Notes under the pieces: model-generated
The model's database searches: none
What the model was told of the DNA's origin: nothing
The model's input: only the letters and a program-made list of their open reading frames with translations
Part shown: positions 25,077 to 35,811 of the stretch, in pieces
Layout of the letters: each line of letters starts with the position of its first letter
Position numbering within the stretch: the first letter of the stretch is position 1
NCBI RefSeq assembly: GCF_001083805.1
Contig: NZ_JXSK01000008.1
Coordinates: 186,001 to 250,000, forward strand
Source: Photorhabdus luminescens subsp. luminescens
GTDB lineage: Bacteria; Pseudomonadota; Gammaproteobacteria; Enterobacterales; Enterobacteriaceae
Length of the DNA: 64,000 nucleotides
Direction: 5' to 3'
Program-made: the position numbers and the translations under genes

Positions 25077-25360
25077 TACATTTCCTCTTTATTTACTTAA
25101 TGTTACACATCTTACGTAAATACAACTAAACCGATAGACAACAAAAAGAAATGAATCATCTATACTTACTAAATATGTGTGAATTCTTCATTCCATGTAC
25201 TTAATAATTAACTATATGAATAATTTTATATTAAATAGTAAACAAGAAAATAATAAATAAATTATAAAAAAACACAATATTTGCATTTCACCATTGACCA
25301 GAACATTTTTCTTAATCAGCGATTCCGCTGTTTTTTTTCATGTAAAACAGGAGAAGTGTG

Positions 25361-26803
25361 ATGAAAAAGAGAGGACTGACAACGAATGCTGGCGCCCCTG
25401 TCGTTGACAACAATAATGTCATGACCGCGGGCCAACGTGGTCCTATGTTGTTACAAGATGTTTGGTTCTTAGAAAAGCTTGCCCATTTTGATCGTGAAGT
25501 GATCCCAGAACGCCGGATGCATGCCAAAGGTTCTGGCGCTCATGGAATCTTTGTCGTTACTCACGATATTACTAAGTACACCCGCGCTAAGATTTTTTCT
25601 GAAATAGGCAAAAAAACCGAGATGTTTGCCCGTTTCTCAACCGTCGCCGGTGAGCGCGGCGCCGCAGATGCTGAACGTGACATTCGTGGTTTTGCCCTTA
25701 AGTTCTATACCGAAGAAGGCAACTGGGATTTAGTCGGTAACAATACCCCAATATTCTATCTTCGTGATCCGCTGAAGTTCCCAGATCTTAACCATGTTGT
25801 TAAACGCGATCCCCATACTAATTTACGTAATCCTGCCTATAAATGGGATTTCTTCTCTCATCTACCTGAATCATTGCACCAATTAACCATTGATTTCAGT
25901 GACCGTGGGGTACCTAAATCTTTCCGCCATATGCACGGTTTTGGTAGCCATGCTTTCAGCTTTATCAACGCAGATAATGAACGTTTCTGGGTGAAATTCC
26001 ATTTCCGTTGTCAGCAAGGCATTAAAAACCTGATGGATGAAGAGGCAGAAGCGCTGGTAGGTAAAGATCGTGAAAGTTCTCAGCGTGATTTGTTTAACGC
26101 AATTGAGCAAGGCGATTATCCACGCTGGAAATTAAAAGTTCAAATTATGCCAGAGAAAGAAGCTAATCTGTTGCCGTACAACCCATTTGATTTGACTAAA
26201 GTATGGCCTCACGGCGACTATCCGATGATTGATGTCGGTTATTTCGAGCTAAACCGTAACCCTGATAACTATTTCTCAGACGTTGAACAGGCTGCTTTCA
26301 ACCCCGCTAATGTCGTGCCAGGTATCAGTTTCTCCCCTGATAAGATGTTACAAGGCCGTCTGTTCTCTTATGGTGATGCTCAACGTTATCGTCTTGGCGT
26401 TAACCACCATCAAATTCCGGTCAATACACCGCGTTGTCCATTCCATAATTACCACCGCGATGGGGCAATGCGTGTCGATGGCAACAGCGGAAATACAGTG
26501 ACTTATGAGCCAAACAATGCAGGATTATTCCAAGAACAACCTGAATTCAAACAGTCATCATTGTCTTTAGAAGGAGATGCCGATCACTGGAACCACCGTC
26601 AAGATGAAGATTATTTCAGTCAGCCTCGCGGGCTATATAACTTAATCAGTAGTAAAGAGCATCAGCGTATGTTTGACCGTATTGCCAGTGAACTGTCACA
26701 AGCACATGAAGATACTCAACGCCGTCAGGTTGAGCTATTTAGAAAAGTTCATCCAGAATATGGCGCTGGTGTTGAAAATGCGCTGAAAAAAATCAAAGGA
26801 TAG
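25361..26803 (+). CDS. katA: Monofunctional heme catalase, small-subunit type
   Basis: The 480-residue enzyme dismutates hydrogen peroxide in the cytoplasm. It has the catalytic [20 protein letters not shown] with the active-site His (about residue 54), the distal Asn in [15 protein letters not shown], and the proximal heme ligand Tyr in [14 protein letters not shown] (about 338). Length near 480 marks the small-subunit clade 3 group rather than KatE. ATG at 25361 is chosen because AGGAGA lies eight bases upstream; a GTG codon just before it would add one residue. It is monocistronic, with a long hairpin after the stop. Such enzymes protect against host-derived peroxide. Confidence 0.93.
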   Translation: MKKRGLTTNAGAPVVDNNNVMTAGQRGPMLLQDVWFLEKLAHFDREVIPERRMHAKGSGAHGIFVVTHDITKYTRAKIFSEIGKKTEMFARFSTVAGERGAADAERDIRGFALKFYTEEGNWDLVGNNTPIFYLRDPLKFPDLNHVVKRDPHTNLRNPAYKWDFFSHLPESLHQLTIDFSDRGVPKSFRHMHGFGSHAFSFINADNERFWVKFHFRCQQGIKNLMDEEAEALVGKDRESSQRDLFNAIEQGDYPRWKLKVQIMPEKEANLLPYNPFDLTKVWPHGDYPMIDVGYFELNRNPDNYFSDVEQAAFNPANVVPGISFSPDKMLQGRLFSYGDAQRYRLGVNHHQIPVNTPRCPFHNYHRDGAMRVDGNSGNTVTYEPNNAGLFQEQPEFKQSSLSLEGDADHWNHRQDEDYFSQPRGLYNLISSKEHQRMFDRIASELSQAHEDTQRRQVELFRKVHPEYGAGVENALKKIKG

Positions 26804-26832
26804 TGTCTAACAATACGTTTTTTTAACCGTCT

Positions 26833-26864
26833 CTGCCCATTATTACACGATAAATAATGGGCAG
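26833..26864. terminator. Bidirectional terminator-like hairpin after the catalase gene
   Basis: CTGCCCATTATT and AATAATGGGCAG form a perfect 12-base stem with an eight-base loop between two convergent genes. T richness is weak on the plus side, better on the minus side (GGTTAAAAAA). Confidence 0.55.
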
Positions 26865-26891
26865 TACGAAGTGTTTAATTGAATATTTTCA

Positions 26892-27332
26892 TCACGCCAG
26901 CTTTTGCCACATATTATCTTTTTCAGCAAAAACCAATTTTTCTGCTTGCTGTTGGATACTGGTTTCTGACAATTTCCTCAGCATTTCACCAATATAACTT
27001 TGCTCATCAATTGATTCTGTGTAAAGAGAACGCAAAGCAACATCAGCGACCCTTGGAATACCAGACTGCCCCTTTTCCCAACGGGCAATTGTCTGAATAT
27101 CAACACCCAACAAGTTAGATAGGAGCTTTTGAGACATATTCATTTCAATGCGTAAAAAACGAACTTCTGCTGCTGACAGTGGGCGTTTCAAGGAAATTAA
27201 TACCTTAGCAATTAAACGATGCAATTCATCAAGATTGTCGATACTGATATAAACTTCACCATCAATTATTTCCTGTTGAAATCCATTCGCTAACCAAATA
27301 TTTGATAATCCACTTTCAACATAATGATACAT
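26892..27332 (-). CDS. Helix-turn-helix (XRE) protein, probable antitoxin
   Basis: The 146-residue protein has an N-terminal lead region (MYHYVESGLSNIWLANGF and EIIDGEVYISIDNL) and a central XRE helix-turn-helix (MNMSQKLLSNLLGVDIQTIA then RWEKGQSGI, about residues 70-97). It lies ten bases downstream of a DUF4258 gene, an arrangement seen in toxin-antitoxin-like pairs where the toxin gene comes first. It would bind the partner and repress the operon. AAGGA precedes the start. Exact family uncertain. Confidence 0.75.
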   Translation of the reverse strand: MYHYVESGLSNIWLANGFQQEIIDGEVYISIDNLDELHRLIAKVLISLKRPLSAAEVRFLRIEMNMSQKLLSNLLGVDIQTIARWEKGQSGIPRVADVALRSLYTESIDEQSYIGEMLRKLSETSIQQQAEKLVFAEKDNMWQKLA

Positions 27333-27342
27333 AATATTATCC

Positions 27343-27684
27343 TTATTTAACTATCACCGTAATCACAAAACAAGACGGGTCGTACTCATATCTTTTTAAA
27401 ACAATAACAACTTCGATTAATTCTCCCGCTGCAATGCCTTGAAAATTGAATTTCCAATCACCACTCGCCGTTTGATGTGGCTGTTCTGTTATACGACTAT
27501 GCCGGCTCTTTAATACATTAATGATTTGCCGAGTCGTTACTCCTCGCTCAACCATTCTTTGTTTAACATGATGCGTATATTTAATACGCCCTGAGTGATT
27601 CTCAGCTAACTCATTGATAATTCTCTTTGCCGATACAGGATTCAGAGGAAATTCGCTGATTATAGGCAATCCATTTTCTTCCAT
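27343..27684 (-). CDS. DUF4258-domain protein, probable toxin
   Basis: The 113-residue protein starts MEENGLPIISEFPLN; the core IKYTHHVKQRMVERGVTTRQ is the DUF4258 pattern, with paired His and Arg that resemble RelE/HigB-like folds. The start at 27684 is chosen because GGAGATTTC stands directly upstream; a longer frame would add ten unlikely residues. It pairs with the HTH gene ten bases downstream. The pair sits between menE and the catalase gene, outside the main accessory regions. Toxicity is inferred from the arrangement. Confidence 0.7.
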   Translation of the reverse strand: MEENGLPIISEFPLNPVSAKRIINELAENHSGRIKYTHHVKQRMVERGVTTRQIINVLKSRHSRITEQPHQTASGDWKFNFQGIAAGELIEVVIVLKRYEYDPSCFVITVIVK

Positions 27685-27737
27685 GAAATCTCCTATCAAA
27701 AAGATAGATATCATTATGATAGCTTAATCGATATGAA

Positions 27738-29138
27738 TCAAGAAAAACTGGGCAAATCCAACACCCATTTTTTGATTTGCTGACGGGAAACTTTAATGCC
27801 GTTATTTTTAAGCTTTTGAGGTAACAGATAGTAAGCAACTGGGCGCTGAAAAGCAGCCAGTTTATCAATCAACCATTCAGGTAATGTATCAATGACCTCA
27901 GATGAATTACTGTCTATGACCGCGACAGGACGATAACCAAATTCAGGGTCAGGTACGGGAACAATAAAGTTTTGTGCAACCTGTGGATAGGTGTTAATCA
28001 CCCGTTCAATCTCTTCCGGCTGAATCCCTTCTCCACCGCTGAAAAATTGATTATCCATCCGGCCAAGTATCCGCAACTCACCATTTTGTATCACTCCTCG
28101 ATCACGAGTATGAAACCAGCCATCACGATCAACTAATGGTTGTAATTTTCCATCCAGCCAATATCCATTGGCAAGGCTGCCAGAACGAATTTGAATCTCC
28201 TCCTTGATCAACCGAACTTGCTTGCCCGGTAATGGATTTCCCACACCAGGCAACTCATCTGCCCGTTTAATGCATACTGTTGAAGCCAGTTCGGTTAAAC
28301 CATAACTACACCAACAACGAATACCTTGCTGCTCTGCCCTTTGCGTCAATTCAACGGGGATCATCGCCCCACCCAGCAGCACTTCTTTCAAATTCGGTGG
28401 CTGATGTTGTGACTGCTCCAGTAACCGCCAAAGCTGAGTTGGAACCAATGACGCATGAGTACAATCCGCCAAAGCGTGATCTGACAGATGGGTATTTCTG
28501 AGTACCAAACAAGCCCCTTTAATTAGCCAGCGCCAAATAATCCCCTGACCCGATACATGAAACAACGGCAATGAGAGCAGCCAGCTATCTTGCTGTTGAA
28601 AATTGATTACTGAAAGGACATCTTGCGCGCTGGCAAGATGAGCATGAATTGAGTGAATAGCCGCTTTAGGCATCCCGGAAGAGCCGGAGGTCAGTATCAT
28701 ACTGGCCGGGCGTATCGCATCCCATGCCACTGAATTATCATCAGCATTTAGCGGTTCACTTTTCCAATCGAGGGATTTGGCATCCATCACAAGCAAGTTG
28801 TCACCACAAAAATCAGCCACAAAATCGATATTCAAATGTGGCAGTAATTCAACCAAAAGCATTTCAGGCAGTTGAGGATTCAGTGGCAATATCCGTGCGC
28901 CACACTGAAGCGCTGCAAGATAGCAAAACAGCATCTCTTCGCTGTTCTTCCCTCGCAACATTACGCCACTACCTTCAACTACCCCCTGTTGGCGAAAATT
29001 GGCCGCGATCATATCCAAAGAGATAACTAATTGATGCCAGGTTAGGGAACGATCACACAACTTGACGGCAATATTTTCAGGACTAAATGATGCCCAGTAG
29101 CGCCACGGCCACTGGGTAAATGGATTTAACTGCACCAT
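27738..29138 (-). CDS. menE: o-Succinylbenzoate-CoA ligase MenE
   Basis: The 466-residue enzyme belongs to the acyl-CoA synthetase (ANL) superfamily and makes o-succinylbenzoyl-CoA in menaquinone synthesis. Motifs in order are [18 protein letters not shown] (P-loop-like A3, about residues 148-165), YGLTELAST (A5) and GWFHTRDRG (A7). [20 protein letters not shown] is A8, and the C-terminal [13 protein letters not shown] carries the late catalytic Lys. It overlaps menC by 13 bases and ends the men operon. Length fits E. coli MenE (451). Confidence 0.93.
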   Translation of the reverse strand: MVQLNPFTQWPWRYWASFSPENIAVKLCDRSLTWHQLVISLDMIAANFRQQGVVEGSGVMLRGKNSEEMLFCYLAALQCGARILPLNPQLPEMLLVELLPHLNIDFVADFCGDNLLVMDAKSLDWKSEPLNADDNSVAWDAIRPASMILTSGSSGMPKAAIHSIHAHLASAQDVLSVINFQQQDSWLLSLPLFHVSGQGIIWRWLIKGACLVLRNTHLSDHALADCTHASLVPTQLWRLLEQSQHQPPNLKEVLLGGAMIPVELTQRAEQQGIRCWCSYGLTELASTVCIKRADELPGVGNPLPGKQVRLIKEEIQIRSGSLANGYWLDGKLQPLVDRDGWFHTRDRGVIQNGELRILGRMDNQFFSGGEGIQPEEIERVINTYPQVAQNFIVPVPDPEFGYRPVAVIDSNSSEVIDTLPEWLIDKLAAFQRPVAYYLLPQKLKNNGIKVSRQQIKKWVLDLPSFS

Positions 29139-30097
29139 GAGATTTCTAACTCGTCCAATCCTGTTACTGGCATCGTGCTACCCGGCCAACGGCGTACTAA
29201 CTGGGACTGAATCAATTCCAGCGTATCCAGTCCAGGAATAGTCGCTGGCGTCAGCCAATGAGCAATACGGGCAAGCTGAGTCAAACCAAAGCTGGTTTCA
29301 ATACTGGAGCTGATCACCGCCTCTAATCCCGCATTGTGCGCGGCTGAAATCAACTGACAACAACGGGCAAGGCTTCCTATCAGAGTAGGTTTAATCACAA
29401 CAGCCGCCACCCCTGCTTGCTCTTCTACTTTAAAACCCTCATCACGGACACTTTCATCCCATGCAATGGCGATTCCAGTCTCACGGGCAAAAGCGAGCGA
29501 TTGTTCCGGGGTTTGACAAGGTTCTTCCAAAAAGGCAATTCGGTTACGGTAATCAGGATTGACATACTTAGCGAAACTGTCCGCTTTAGCACGGCTCCAA
29601 CTACGGTTAGCATCCAGTCGCAAAGATAAATCCGGTACCGCTTCCAGTAAAACGTTAACTACCATGCCATCACGTACCGCTTCATACAGTCCGACTTTCA
29701 CTTTGGCAACTTTTTGTCCACTCATGTTACTGAGACGAACAATCAGTTCATCAGGATCGCCATTACACAATGGCGCTTTCCGGTAGTTAGCGTCTTTCGG
29801 TAATTTACCCTGCAATTCAGCTAATGCGCAGCTAATCCCGAATGCGACAGAAGGTAATTCACTTTCATCAGGTTCAGCGCCAAGGCGCCACTGTTTAAGC
29901 CATGTCTCCGCTGCTTGACCTGCCTGTTCAATGGTTTCTTTGCTAAATTCCGGTAGCGGTGAAATTTCACCCCATCCCTGTTGACCATTTTCCTGTAAGT
30001 GAACCAAAAAACCATCACGAGTTTTAAGCCGCTGATATCGTAGGATAATACCGGCTTCCATTGGCAATTTGAACCGGTATAAAGTTGCAGTTCGCAT
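29126..30097 (-). CDS. menC: o-Succinylbenzoate synthase MenC
   Basis: The 323-residue enzyme of the enolase superfamily dehydrates SHCHC to o-succinylbenzoate. The N-terminal cap reads [16 protein letters not shown] as in E. coli. The barrel has the general-base Lys in KVKVGLYEA (about 133), the metal ligands in LRLDANRSW (Asp about 161), FLEEPCQ (Glu about 190) and AWDESVRDE (Asp about 213), and Lys in [10 protein letters not shown] (about 235). The start overlaps the menB stop as TAATG, so translation is coupled. Confidence 0.93.
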   Translation of the reverse strand: MRTATLYRFKLPMEAGIILRYQRLKTRDGFLVHLQENGQQGWGEISPLPEFSKETIEQAGQAAETWLKQWRLGAEPDESELPSVAFGISCALAELQGKLPKDANYRKAPLCNGDPDELIVRLSNMSGQKVAKVKVGLYEAVRDGMVVNVLLEAVPDLSLRLDANRSWSRAKADSFAKYVNPDYRNRIAFLEEPCQTPEQSLAFARETGIAIAWDESVRDEGFKVEEQAGVAAVVIKPTLIGSLARCCQLISAAHNAGLEAVISSSIETSFGLTQLARIAHWLTPATIPGLDTLELIQSQLVRRWPGSTMPVTGLDELEISWCS

Positions 30098-30954
30098 TAT
30101 GGGTTACGTTTAAATTTACTAAAATCAGGGTGGCGTTTCTCAACGAATGCATTACGCCCCTCTTGACCCTCTTCTGTCATATAGAAAAGCATGGTGGCGT
30201 TACCTGCCAGCTCCTGCAATCCAGACTGACCATCACAATCCGCATTTAGAGCAGCTTTTAAGCAACGCAGGGCCATCGGGCTATTTTTCAGCATTTCACG
30301 ACACCAGCGAACGGTCTCTTTTTCCAGATCCGCATAAGGCACAACGGTGTTAACCAAGCCCATCTCCAACGCTTGTTTAGCATCATATTGACGACACAAA
30401 AACCAGATTTCGCGGGCTTTTTTCTGACCAACAATCCGTGCCATGTAAGATGCCCCCCAACCGCCGTCAAAAGAACCCACTTTAGGCCCAGTTTGACCGA
30501 AAATAGCGTTATCAGCCGCAATGGTCAGGTCACACACCAGATGCAGTACATGACCGCCGCCAATCGCATATCCAGCAACCATAGCAACGACAGGTTTTGG
30601 ACAAGTGCGAATCTGGCGCTGGAAATCCAGTACATTTAGATGATGCATGTCATTGGCATCTTTATAACCACCATAATCGCCACGGACTTTTTGATCACCA
30701 CCAGCACAAAACGCTTTTTCACCCATACCTGTCAGGATAATCACCCCGATAGTGTCATCATAGCGGGCATCATCCAACGCCCGCATCATCTCTTTAACCG
30801 TCAATGGCCGGAATGCGTTACGTACTTGCGGGCGATTAATGGTGATTTTAGCCATACCATCAGTGGATTTGTGATAAAAAATATCTTCAAATCCTTCGGA
30901 GCAGTCCTGCCATACAATTGGGGCATAAAGTTCTTCTTCGCTCGGGTAAATCAT
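30097..30954 (-). CDS. menB: 1,4-Dihydroxy-2-naphthoyl-CoA synthase MenB
   Basis: The 285-residue enzyme of the crotonase family closes the naphthoquinone ring. It starts [19 protein letters not shown] as in E. coli MenB (285 residues). [20 protein letters not shown] forms the first oxyanion region, [18 protein letters not shown] the second, and [20 protein letters not shown] includes the conserved Asp. It lies 11 bases after menH and overlaps menC by a stop/start. No defect is seen. Confidence 0.95.
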   Translation of the reverse strand: MIYPSEEELYAPIVWQDCSEGFEDIFYHKSTDGMAKITINRPQVRNAFRPLTVKEMMRALDDARYDDTIGVIILTGMGEKAFCAGGDQKVRGDYGGYKDANDMHHLNVLDFQRQIRTCPKPVVAMVAGYAIGGGHVLHLVCDLTIAADNAIFGQTGPKVGSFDGGWGASYMARIVGQKKAREIWFLCRQYDAKQALEMGLVNTVVPYADLEKETVRWCREMLKNSPMALRCLKAALNADCDGQSGLQELAGNATMLFYMTEEGQEGRNAFVEKRHPDFSKFKRNP

Positions 30955-30965
30955 ATTCGTATTCC

Positions 30966-31772
30966 TTATACATTAAAGAGTGATAAAAAATGGTTTACTA
31001 CCGCCGCAAACGCTAGCGCGTTCGCTCTGTGAGCATTATGCCCAACACATGGAATAGTTTGCAGCGGCAAAGCGCAACGTTTTGCTAATTGATCAAATTT
31101 CTTGTCATTTTCGCCGCATAAATAAGCAAAAGGCAACGTCAGTTGTTGCAATACAGGCACCAACCAAGGTTGATGTCCAAGTGAGGTATTTTCCAGCATA
31201 TCAGCCACACCATCGCCATTATTATGGCAGCGTATTTTGATCAGTTGCTGGCGCTGTTCGGGTAATAGATCAGAAAAAACCGGCTGCTGATACCAATCAG
31301 ACAAAACCTGTTCCATCGGCTGAGAGCGAAAACGTCCGGCCCAATTTCTATCGTGTTCAAGACGATTATCTCGCTCCTGTTGGGAGAATAATCCAGGACT
31401 TCCGCCTTCAACTAACAGTCCACATAATCCCTGAATATCACCATAACAGGCATGATACATAGCAATGCGTCCCCCCAAGGAGTAGCCAATCAGCCAGTAT
31501 TGACTAATTTGCTGTTCTGCTAATGTTTGAGATAAAAGACAACTCATATCCATAAGATCTTTTACCTGTACGTCAGTGGAATCACCGTGACCGGGTAGAT
31601 CGATGACCAATGAGGGATAGTGAGCACACAGATTCACTAATGGCAACCATTCATCACCACAGCCCAATAATCCATGTAACCACACCAGCCACGGGCGGTC
31701 ATTGTGACCGTTAAACTTGCGACAGGCCAGACTCACAACATTGCCACCTGTTTTAACAGTTGTTGTAAACAC
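30966..31772 (-). CDS. menH: SHCHC synthase MenH (alpha/beta-hydrolase fold)
   Basis: The 268-residue protein removes pyruvate from SEPHCHC to give SHCHC. It has the [14 protein letters not shown] oxyanion segment, the nucleophile elbow [13 protein letters not shown] (Ser about 95) and the catalytic His near [14 protein letters not shown]; the acid Asp lies in CGENDKKFD. It overlaps the end of menD by 40 bases. E. coli MenH has 252 residues, and the longer N-terminus here is the overlapping part, so a start slightly further in is possible. Confidence 0.9.
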   Translation of the reverse strand: MFTTTVKTGGNVVSLACRKFNGHNDRPWLVWLHGLLGCGDEWLPLVNLCAHYPSLVIDLPGHGDSTDVQVKDLMDMSCLLSQTLAEQQISQYWLIGYSLGGRIAMYHACYGDIQGLCGLLVEGGSPGLFSQQERDNRLEHDRNWAGRFRSQPMEQVLSDWYQQPVFSDLLPEQRQQLIKIRCHNNGDGVADMLENTSLGHQPWLVPVLQQLTLPFAYLCGENDKKFDQLAKRCALPLQTIPCVGHNAHRANALAFAAVVNHFLSLFNV

Positions 31773-33427
31773 TCAGCCCCTTCTCTTTCCGGCACTTTTA
31801 ATTCAATCAGCGTGGTTTCATTTTGTCGCCATGCCTGCTCAATACCTTGTTGCAACTCTATCCAACTTTGTGGGCTGGCATATTTCAAGCCGAACATCGC
31901 CGCAGCATGATCAAAACTAACCTGCTGAGGCATACAATAAAAACGTTGCCTTGCTTCTTCCGGGGTGGGTAGTAAAGAGAAAATCTGCCCGCCGTTATTA
32001 TTTACCACGATTAACACGATTGGTGCGGAAGGATAACGCAACAGAACTAAGCTATTGAGATCATAAAGCGCCGATAAATCACCGATAACAGCCAAAGTCG
32101 GCTTTGCTGTTGCCCGTTGCACACCCGCCGCAGTGGAAATTAATCCATCAATGCCGCTAGCGCCCCGGTTACTGTAAACCGGATACCCCGCGGGTAATTG
32201 CCCCAGTGCATCTATCAAACGAATAATCAGGCTGTTACCGACAAACAACTGCCCGCGTTCAGGCAGTAATTCACGCAATCGATAGGCCACTGTTGCTTCA
32301 CCGAATTTCCCTGCCAATTCTGTTCTAACGCAGTTGACCGCTTTTTCTGACCAGACAATCAGCTCTTCTGCCCACGGTGTATGCGATTGTGCCCACGGTA
32401 CACGCGACTGTGCGGGATGAGCCAGTAACCAGTCAGTAATATCACAGGTCAATTTCTTGCCACGATGATTAGCGGGATCAAGCCGACCCGGTATCGGATC
32501 AATAATCCAAAACTCTTGCGGCTGACACTTCGCCTGCCACTGTAACAAGCGTTTCCCAATCAAGCTGAAACCAAACTGCACGACCAGTTGCGCTTGCGCT
32601 AAAATCTCCTGCACATGAGGATTATCCAGCCATAAATCGGCACAAGGCAATGGCTGCCCAGTTTGTGAAAGCACATTGCCAATCAGCGGCCAGCCCAATG
32701 CTTTTGCCCATTTAGCAACATTAACTCCCTCTTCGGCACTCATTCGACCGGCCAATACAACGCCTTTTTTCTGCTGCCAATAGTTCCAATCCGGCACTTC
32801 TGCCACAACATTCGCTACTGGTTGACTCAACCAAGGTTCGTTACTTTTCCACCAATCGCCTAACTGCTGCTGCCACTCCTTATAAGCAGGCTCTTCATTA
32901 CCATATAATGGTTCGGCAAATGGGCAATTCATATGCAAAGCCCCATGCCGCAAACTCGCCATATTATGATCTATGACAGAAACCAACCAACTTGCCGGTA
33001 TATCTACGGTCGGTCTTGGCAAAGAAATTGTCTGGCATGGATGAGAAGCAAAAATACCATTCTGACGGATAGCCTGATTGGCGCCGCAGTCCATTAATTC
33101 TGGCGGTCGATCAGCGGTAAGGAAAACCACTCGCTCACCCGTTAAACTGGCTTCAATTAATGAAGGATAAAGATTCGCTACCGCGGTTCCAGAAGTCACG
33201 ATAACGGCAACCGGTTCTCTGCTTGCTTTAGATAATCCCAGCGCCAGATGCCCTAATCCACGTTCGTCAAAATGAGTATGACAAATCAGTTTGTTATTTG
33301 CCGCAGCGGCTATTGTCAAAGGCGTGGAACGTGAACCGGGCGCAATGCAAACATGACGTAATCCATGACGAGAAAGTGCTTCCAATAAAAGTTCCGCCCA
33401 GCGGCGGTTAAATGCGCTGTTTGACAT
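31733..33427 (-). CDS. menD: SEPHCHC synthase MenD (ThDP-dependent)
   Basis: The 564-residue enzyme condenses isochorismate with 2-oxoglutarate. The start [36 protein letters not shown] and the catalytic Glu in [18 protein letters not shown] (about residue 55) are typical. [11 protein letters not shown] with [16 protein letters not shown] and [14 protein letters not shown]…NNNGGQIF form the ThDP and magnesium site. Length compares with 556 in E. coli. The order menF-menD-menH is preserved, with 113 bases after menF. Confidence 0.94.
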   Translation of the reverse strand: MSNSAFNRRWAELLLEALSRHGLRHVCIAPGSRSTPLTIAAAANNKLICHTHFDERGLGHLALGLSKASREPVAVIVTSGTAVANLYPSLIEASLTGERVVFLTADRPPELMDCGANQAIRQNGIFASHPCQTISLPRPTVDIPASWLVSVIDHNMASLRHGALHMNCPFAEPLYGNEEPAYKEWQQQLGDWWKSNEPWLSQPVANVVAEVPDWNYWQQKKGVVLAGRMSAEEGVNVAKWAKALGWPLIGNVLSQTGQPLPCADLWLDNPHVQEILAQAQLVVQFGFSLIGKRLLQWQAKCQPQEFWIIDPIPGRLDPANHRGKKLTCDITDWLLAHPAQSRVPWAQSHTPWAEELIVWSEKAVNCVRTELAGKFGEATVAYRLRELLPERGQLFVGNSLIIRLIDALGQLPAGYPVYSNRGASGIDGLISTAAGVQRATAKPTLAVIGDLSALYDLNSLVLLRYPSAPIVLIVVNNNGGQIFSLLPTPEEARQRFYCMPQQVSFDHAAAMFGLKYASPQSWIELQQGIEQAWRQNETTLIELKVPEREGAECLQQLLKQVAML

Positions 33428-33540
33428 AGTTTACTCAGAAAATTTCTATAAAAGCTGACTATTAGCCTAACGGCACAGATAATTATTTCTTTATCCTAGT
33501 TCAATGAATTGCCACTTAATCGGAGATTGTTTTCATTCAA

Positions 33541-34863
33541 CTATTCACCTTTCAGCAAAGTACGCAGCCCGGCAGCTTTATTTTCTATTTCTATCCACTC
33601 CTGTTGCGGATCAGAACCCATCACAATCCCTGCACCGGCATACAGTGAAAGTAAATTGTTGTTAATTTGTGCGCAACGTAGGGAAACCGCAAACTCACTC
33701 TGCTCACAGGAAAGATACCCTGCGGAACCCGCATACCAGTCACGATTAAATGGTTCGCTATCACGAATAAAATCACGTGCCGCTTCACGAGGTAATCCAG
33801 CGACCGCAGCCGTTGGTTGTAAACGATGCAAGCAATCACTATCACGGGCATGCTTCAATTTTCCCTGAATTCGGCGACGTAAATGCTGGACTTTTCGCAA
33901 ACGAATCACATCTGGAGGAGCCACATCGACAGAAACCACAGCGCCTTGAAGACGCTGGCAAATATCATCAACGACGAGCAAGTTCTCATGCTGATTTTTT
34001 TTATCATCCAGCAGCCATTGCCCTAATTTTTCGGCTTGCTGAGTATCATCGGAATTGGCAACCGTCCCCGCCAGCGCTTCGGTATAAAGCTGAGTCTGCT
34101 TACGGTAGTAAAGCCGTTCTGGCGAAGACGCCAAAAATGCCTCATGCCGATTAAAAGCCAGCATAAAATGATAACAACGGTGATTTATCTGGCGACTCGC
34201 TGCCATAAACTTCGCAGCCGCTAAAGATTCACTCAATATCAGTTGAGTCTTACGCGCCATCACGACTTTCTCCATCTTACGATGGGTAATAGTGTCCAAA
34301 GCCTGCTCAATCAAGTCACACCACCGGGCGCGTTCCGGCACATTCTCCGCGTTCACTATCACTGCTTGTAACGCAGAGAATTCCCGGTGCGGAACTAACT
34401 GTTGCAGAAATTCCTGTGCATTTCTCACATCCTGCCGGCCTGCGATATTCAAATACAACCAGCTTTCGTCACGGCAACGGCGTAATTCGATACGGGGCAA
34501 AAACAGGTAACCGGCTTCCCCTGCTTCAGATTGCGTAATACGAGCTGGTTGAATCCGATCCCAGGCATTCAGCCCCCAGATCCGTATCTGTGGAAATTGA
34601 CGGTTTCTGTGCAAAAAATTTTCGGCTAAAGCGATATCACTGAAAAGGTGGATTTGCCCACAAGCAGCGACCTCTTCATGGCCCTCTCTGTGATGCCAAT
34701 AGAATTGTGGATAATGAGACTGCGCTGCCAGCCATTCCAGCCAGTAAGTGCTGCAACCTACTGGCAGAGGAAATGAAATTTGTTGGATACCAACTTCGCT
34801 AACTTGTTCATTATTCAGTGTTTTACATACATCAGCGACAATATTAGCAATTCGATTCACCAC
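33541..34863 (-). CDS. menF: Menaquinone-specific isochorismate synthase MenF
   Basis: The 440-residue enzyme of the chorismate-utilising family converts chorismate to isochorismate. The conserved C-terminal half includes KMEKVVMARKTQL, FLASSPERLYYR, EALAGTVANSD and HPTAAVAG-type LQPTAAVAGLPREAA, ending GAGIVMGSDPQQEWIEIENK with the Mg-binding Glu. It starts with tandem GTG codons (MVNRIANIV), and GGGG lies about seven bases upstream of the first. As the first gene of the men operon it probably carries the promoter in the AT-rich region upstream. Confidence 0.92.
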   Translation of the reverse strand: MVNRIANIVADVCKTLNNEQVSEVGIQQISFPLPVGCSTYWLEWLAAQSHYPQFYWHHREGHEEVAACGQIHLFSDIALAENFLHRNRQFPQIRIWGLNAWDRIQPARITQSEAGEAGYLFLPRIELRRCRDESWLYLNIAGRQDVRNAQEFLQQLVPHREFSALQAVIVNAENVPERARWCDLIEQALDTITHRKMEKVVMARKTQLILSESLAAAKFMAASRQINHRCYHFMLAFNRHEAFLASSPERLYYRKQTQLYTEALAGTVANSDDTQQAEKLGQWLLDDKKNQHENLLVVDDICQRLQGAVVSVDVAPPDVIRLRKVQHLRRRIQGKLKHARDSDCLHRLQPTAAVAGLPREAARDFIRDSEPFNRDWYAGSAGYLSCEQSEFAVSLRCAQINNNLLSLYAGAGIVMGSDPQQEWIEIENKAAGLRTLLKGE

Positions 34864-35811
34864 TTCTGCCCCAAAAGACGTGATAAAAGTAGGATTATAC
34901 GGGGCATTAATAATAATTAAAGCCCTGATTATTTATGTAGTTATGCTTGTTCGATTCCGTTAGCAGTATGCCATTATCTCAATACTGAAACAGGCCAAAT
35001 CAGAAGTTTTGTCCCTCAGATAACGAACACTAAGTTCATTAATATGATCAATTTTCACGATGCAATTTATAAAAAAATGACTCTTTTACTTACTACGAAA
35101 AATTTACTAAATAAATACCGTTATTATAAACCAAGGAACAAATATTTACTCTTTGGATAAGATCATCCTATAAAAACATATCTTATTTGCACAATAGCCA
35201 AATAGAATTATAGAAAAAACCCTCTTATTTGTTAATTTGAACTACTATATGAACAATTAAGGCTTTAATTTAAACATATAATTAAAAATAATAAAAAAAC
35301 ATCTGACTTATTTTTTATAAAAATACAACATTACCTAATTTTAAAATTAAAAATATAGAAATCATATAACCACCACATCACAAAACCGACTTAGTTATTT
35401 GTTTTAACTTAATTTTTATATAAAATCCAATTAAACATTCTATATTTATCATTCTAATATCAATAAATAAATGAAAACTTAAGTCATATAGACAAGAAAA
35501 CCAAAGGATTATTCTCACCCTCAATTGCTAAAACAATAAAAATTCATACTATTTAATTCTATATATCAGACATAAAAAATCAAAAATAAATTTATTTAAG
35601 ATTAATAGCAACGTAAAAATACTATTTAATAAAACTCATGAGTTAAACTGTTTCTTCAACAGTTAATCACGTAAATATATGTATTTTTAATTAAGATTAT
35701 TCAATAAAAAACACAACGTGAATTTAACAACATGAGTATTATGACGTTCGGTTATGCCTTGATGTATTTAATAATTTTTTAATAAAGCAAGAACCAATAA
35801 TGGAGAAATAT
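34864..35811. other. AT-rich intergenic region upstream of the xaxAB genes
   Basis: This 950-base, very AT-rich stretch has no coding frame, repeat or structured RNA that I can support. It should contain the promoters of menF (minus) and xaxA (plus). Such AT-rich leaders often bind H-NS, which is an inference. Confidence 0.5.

Noticed and set aside
34864-35811. Possible small RNA or phage remnant in the AT-rich stretch before xaxA
   Set aside because: No stable hairpin with T run, repeat or coding frame could be supported.
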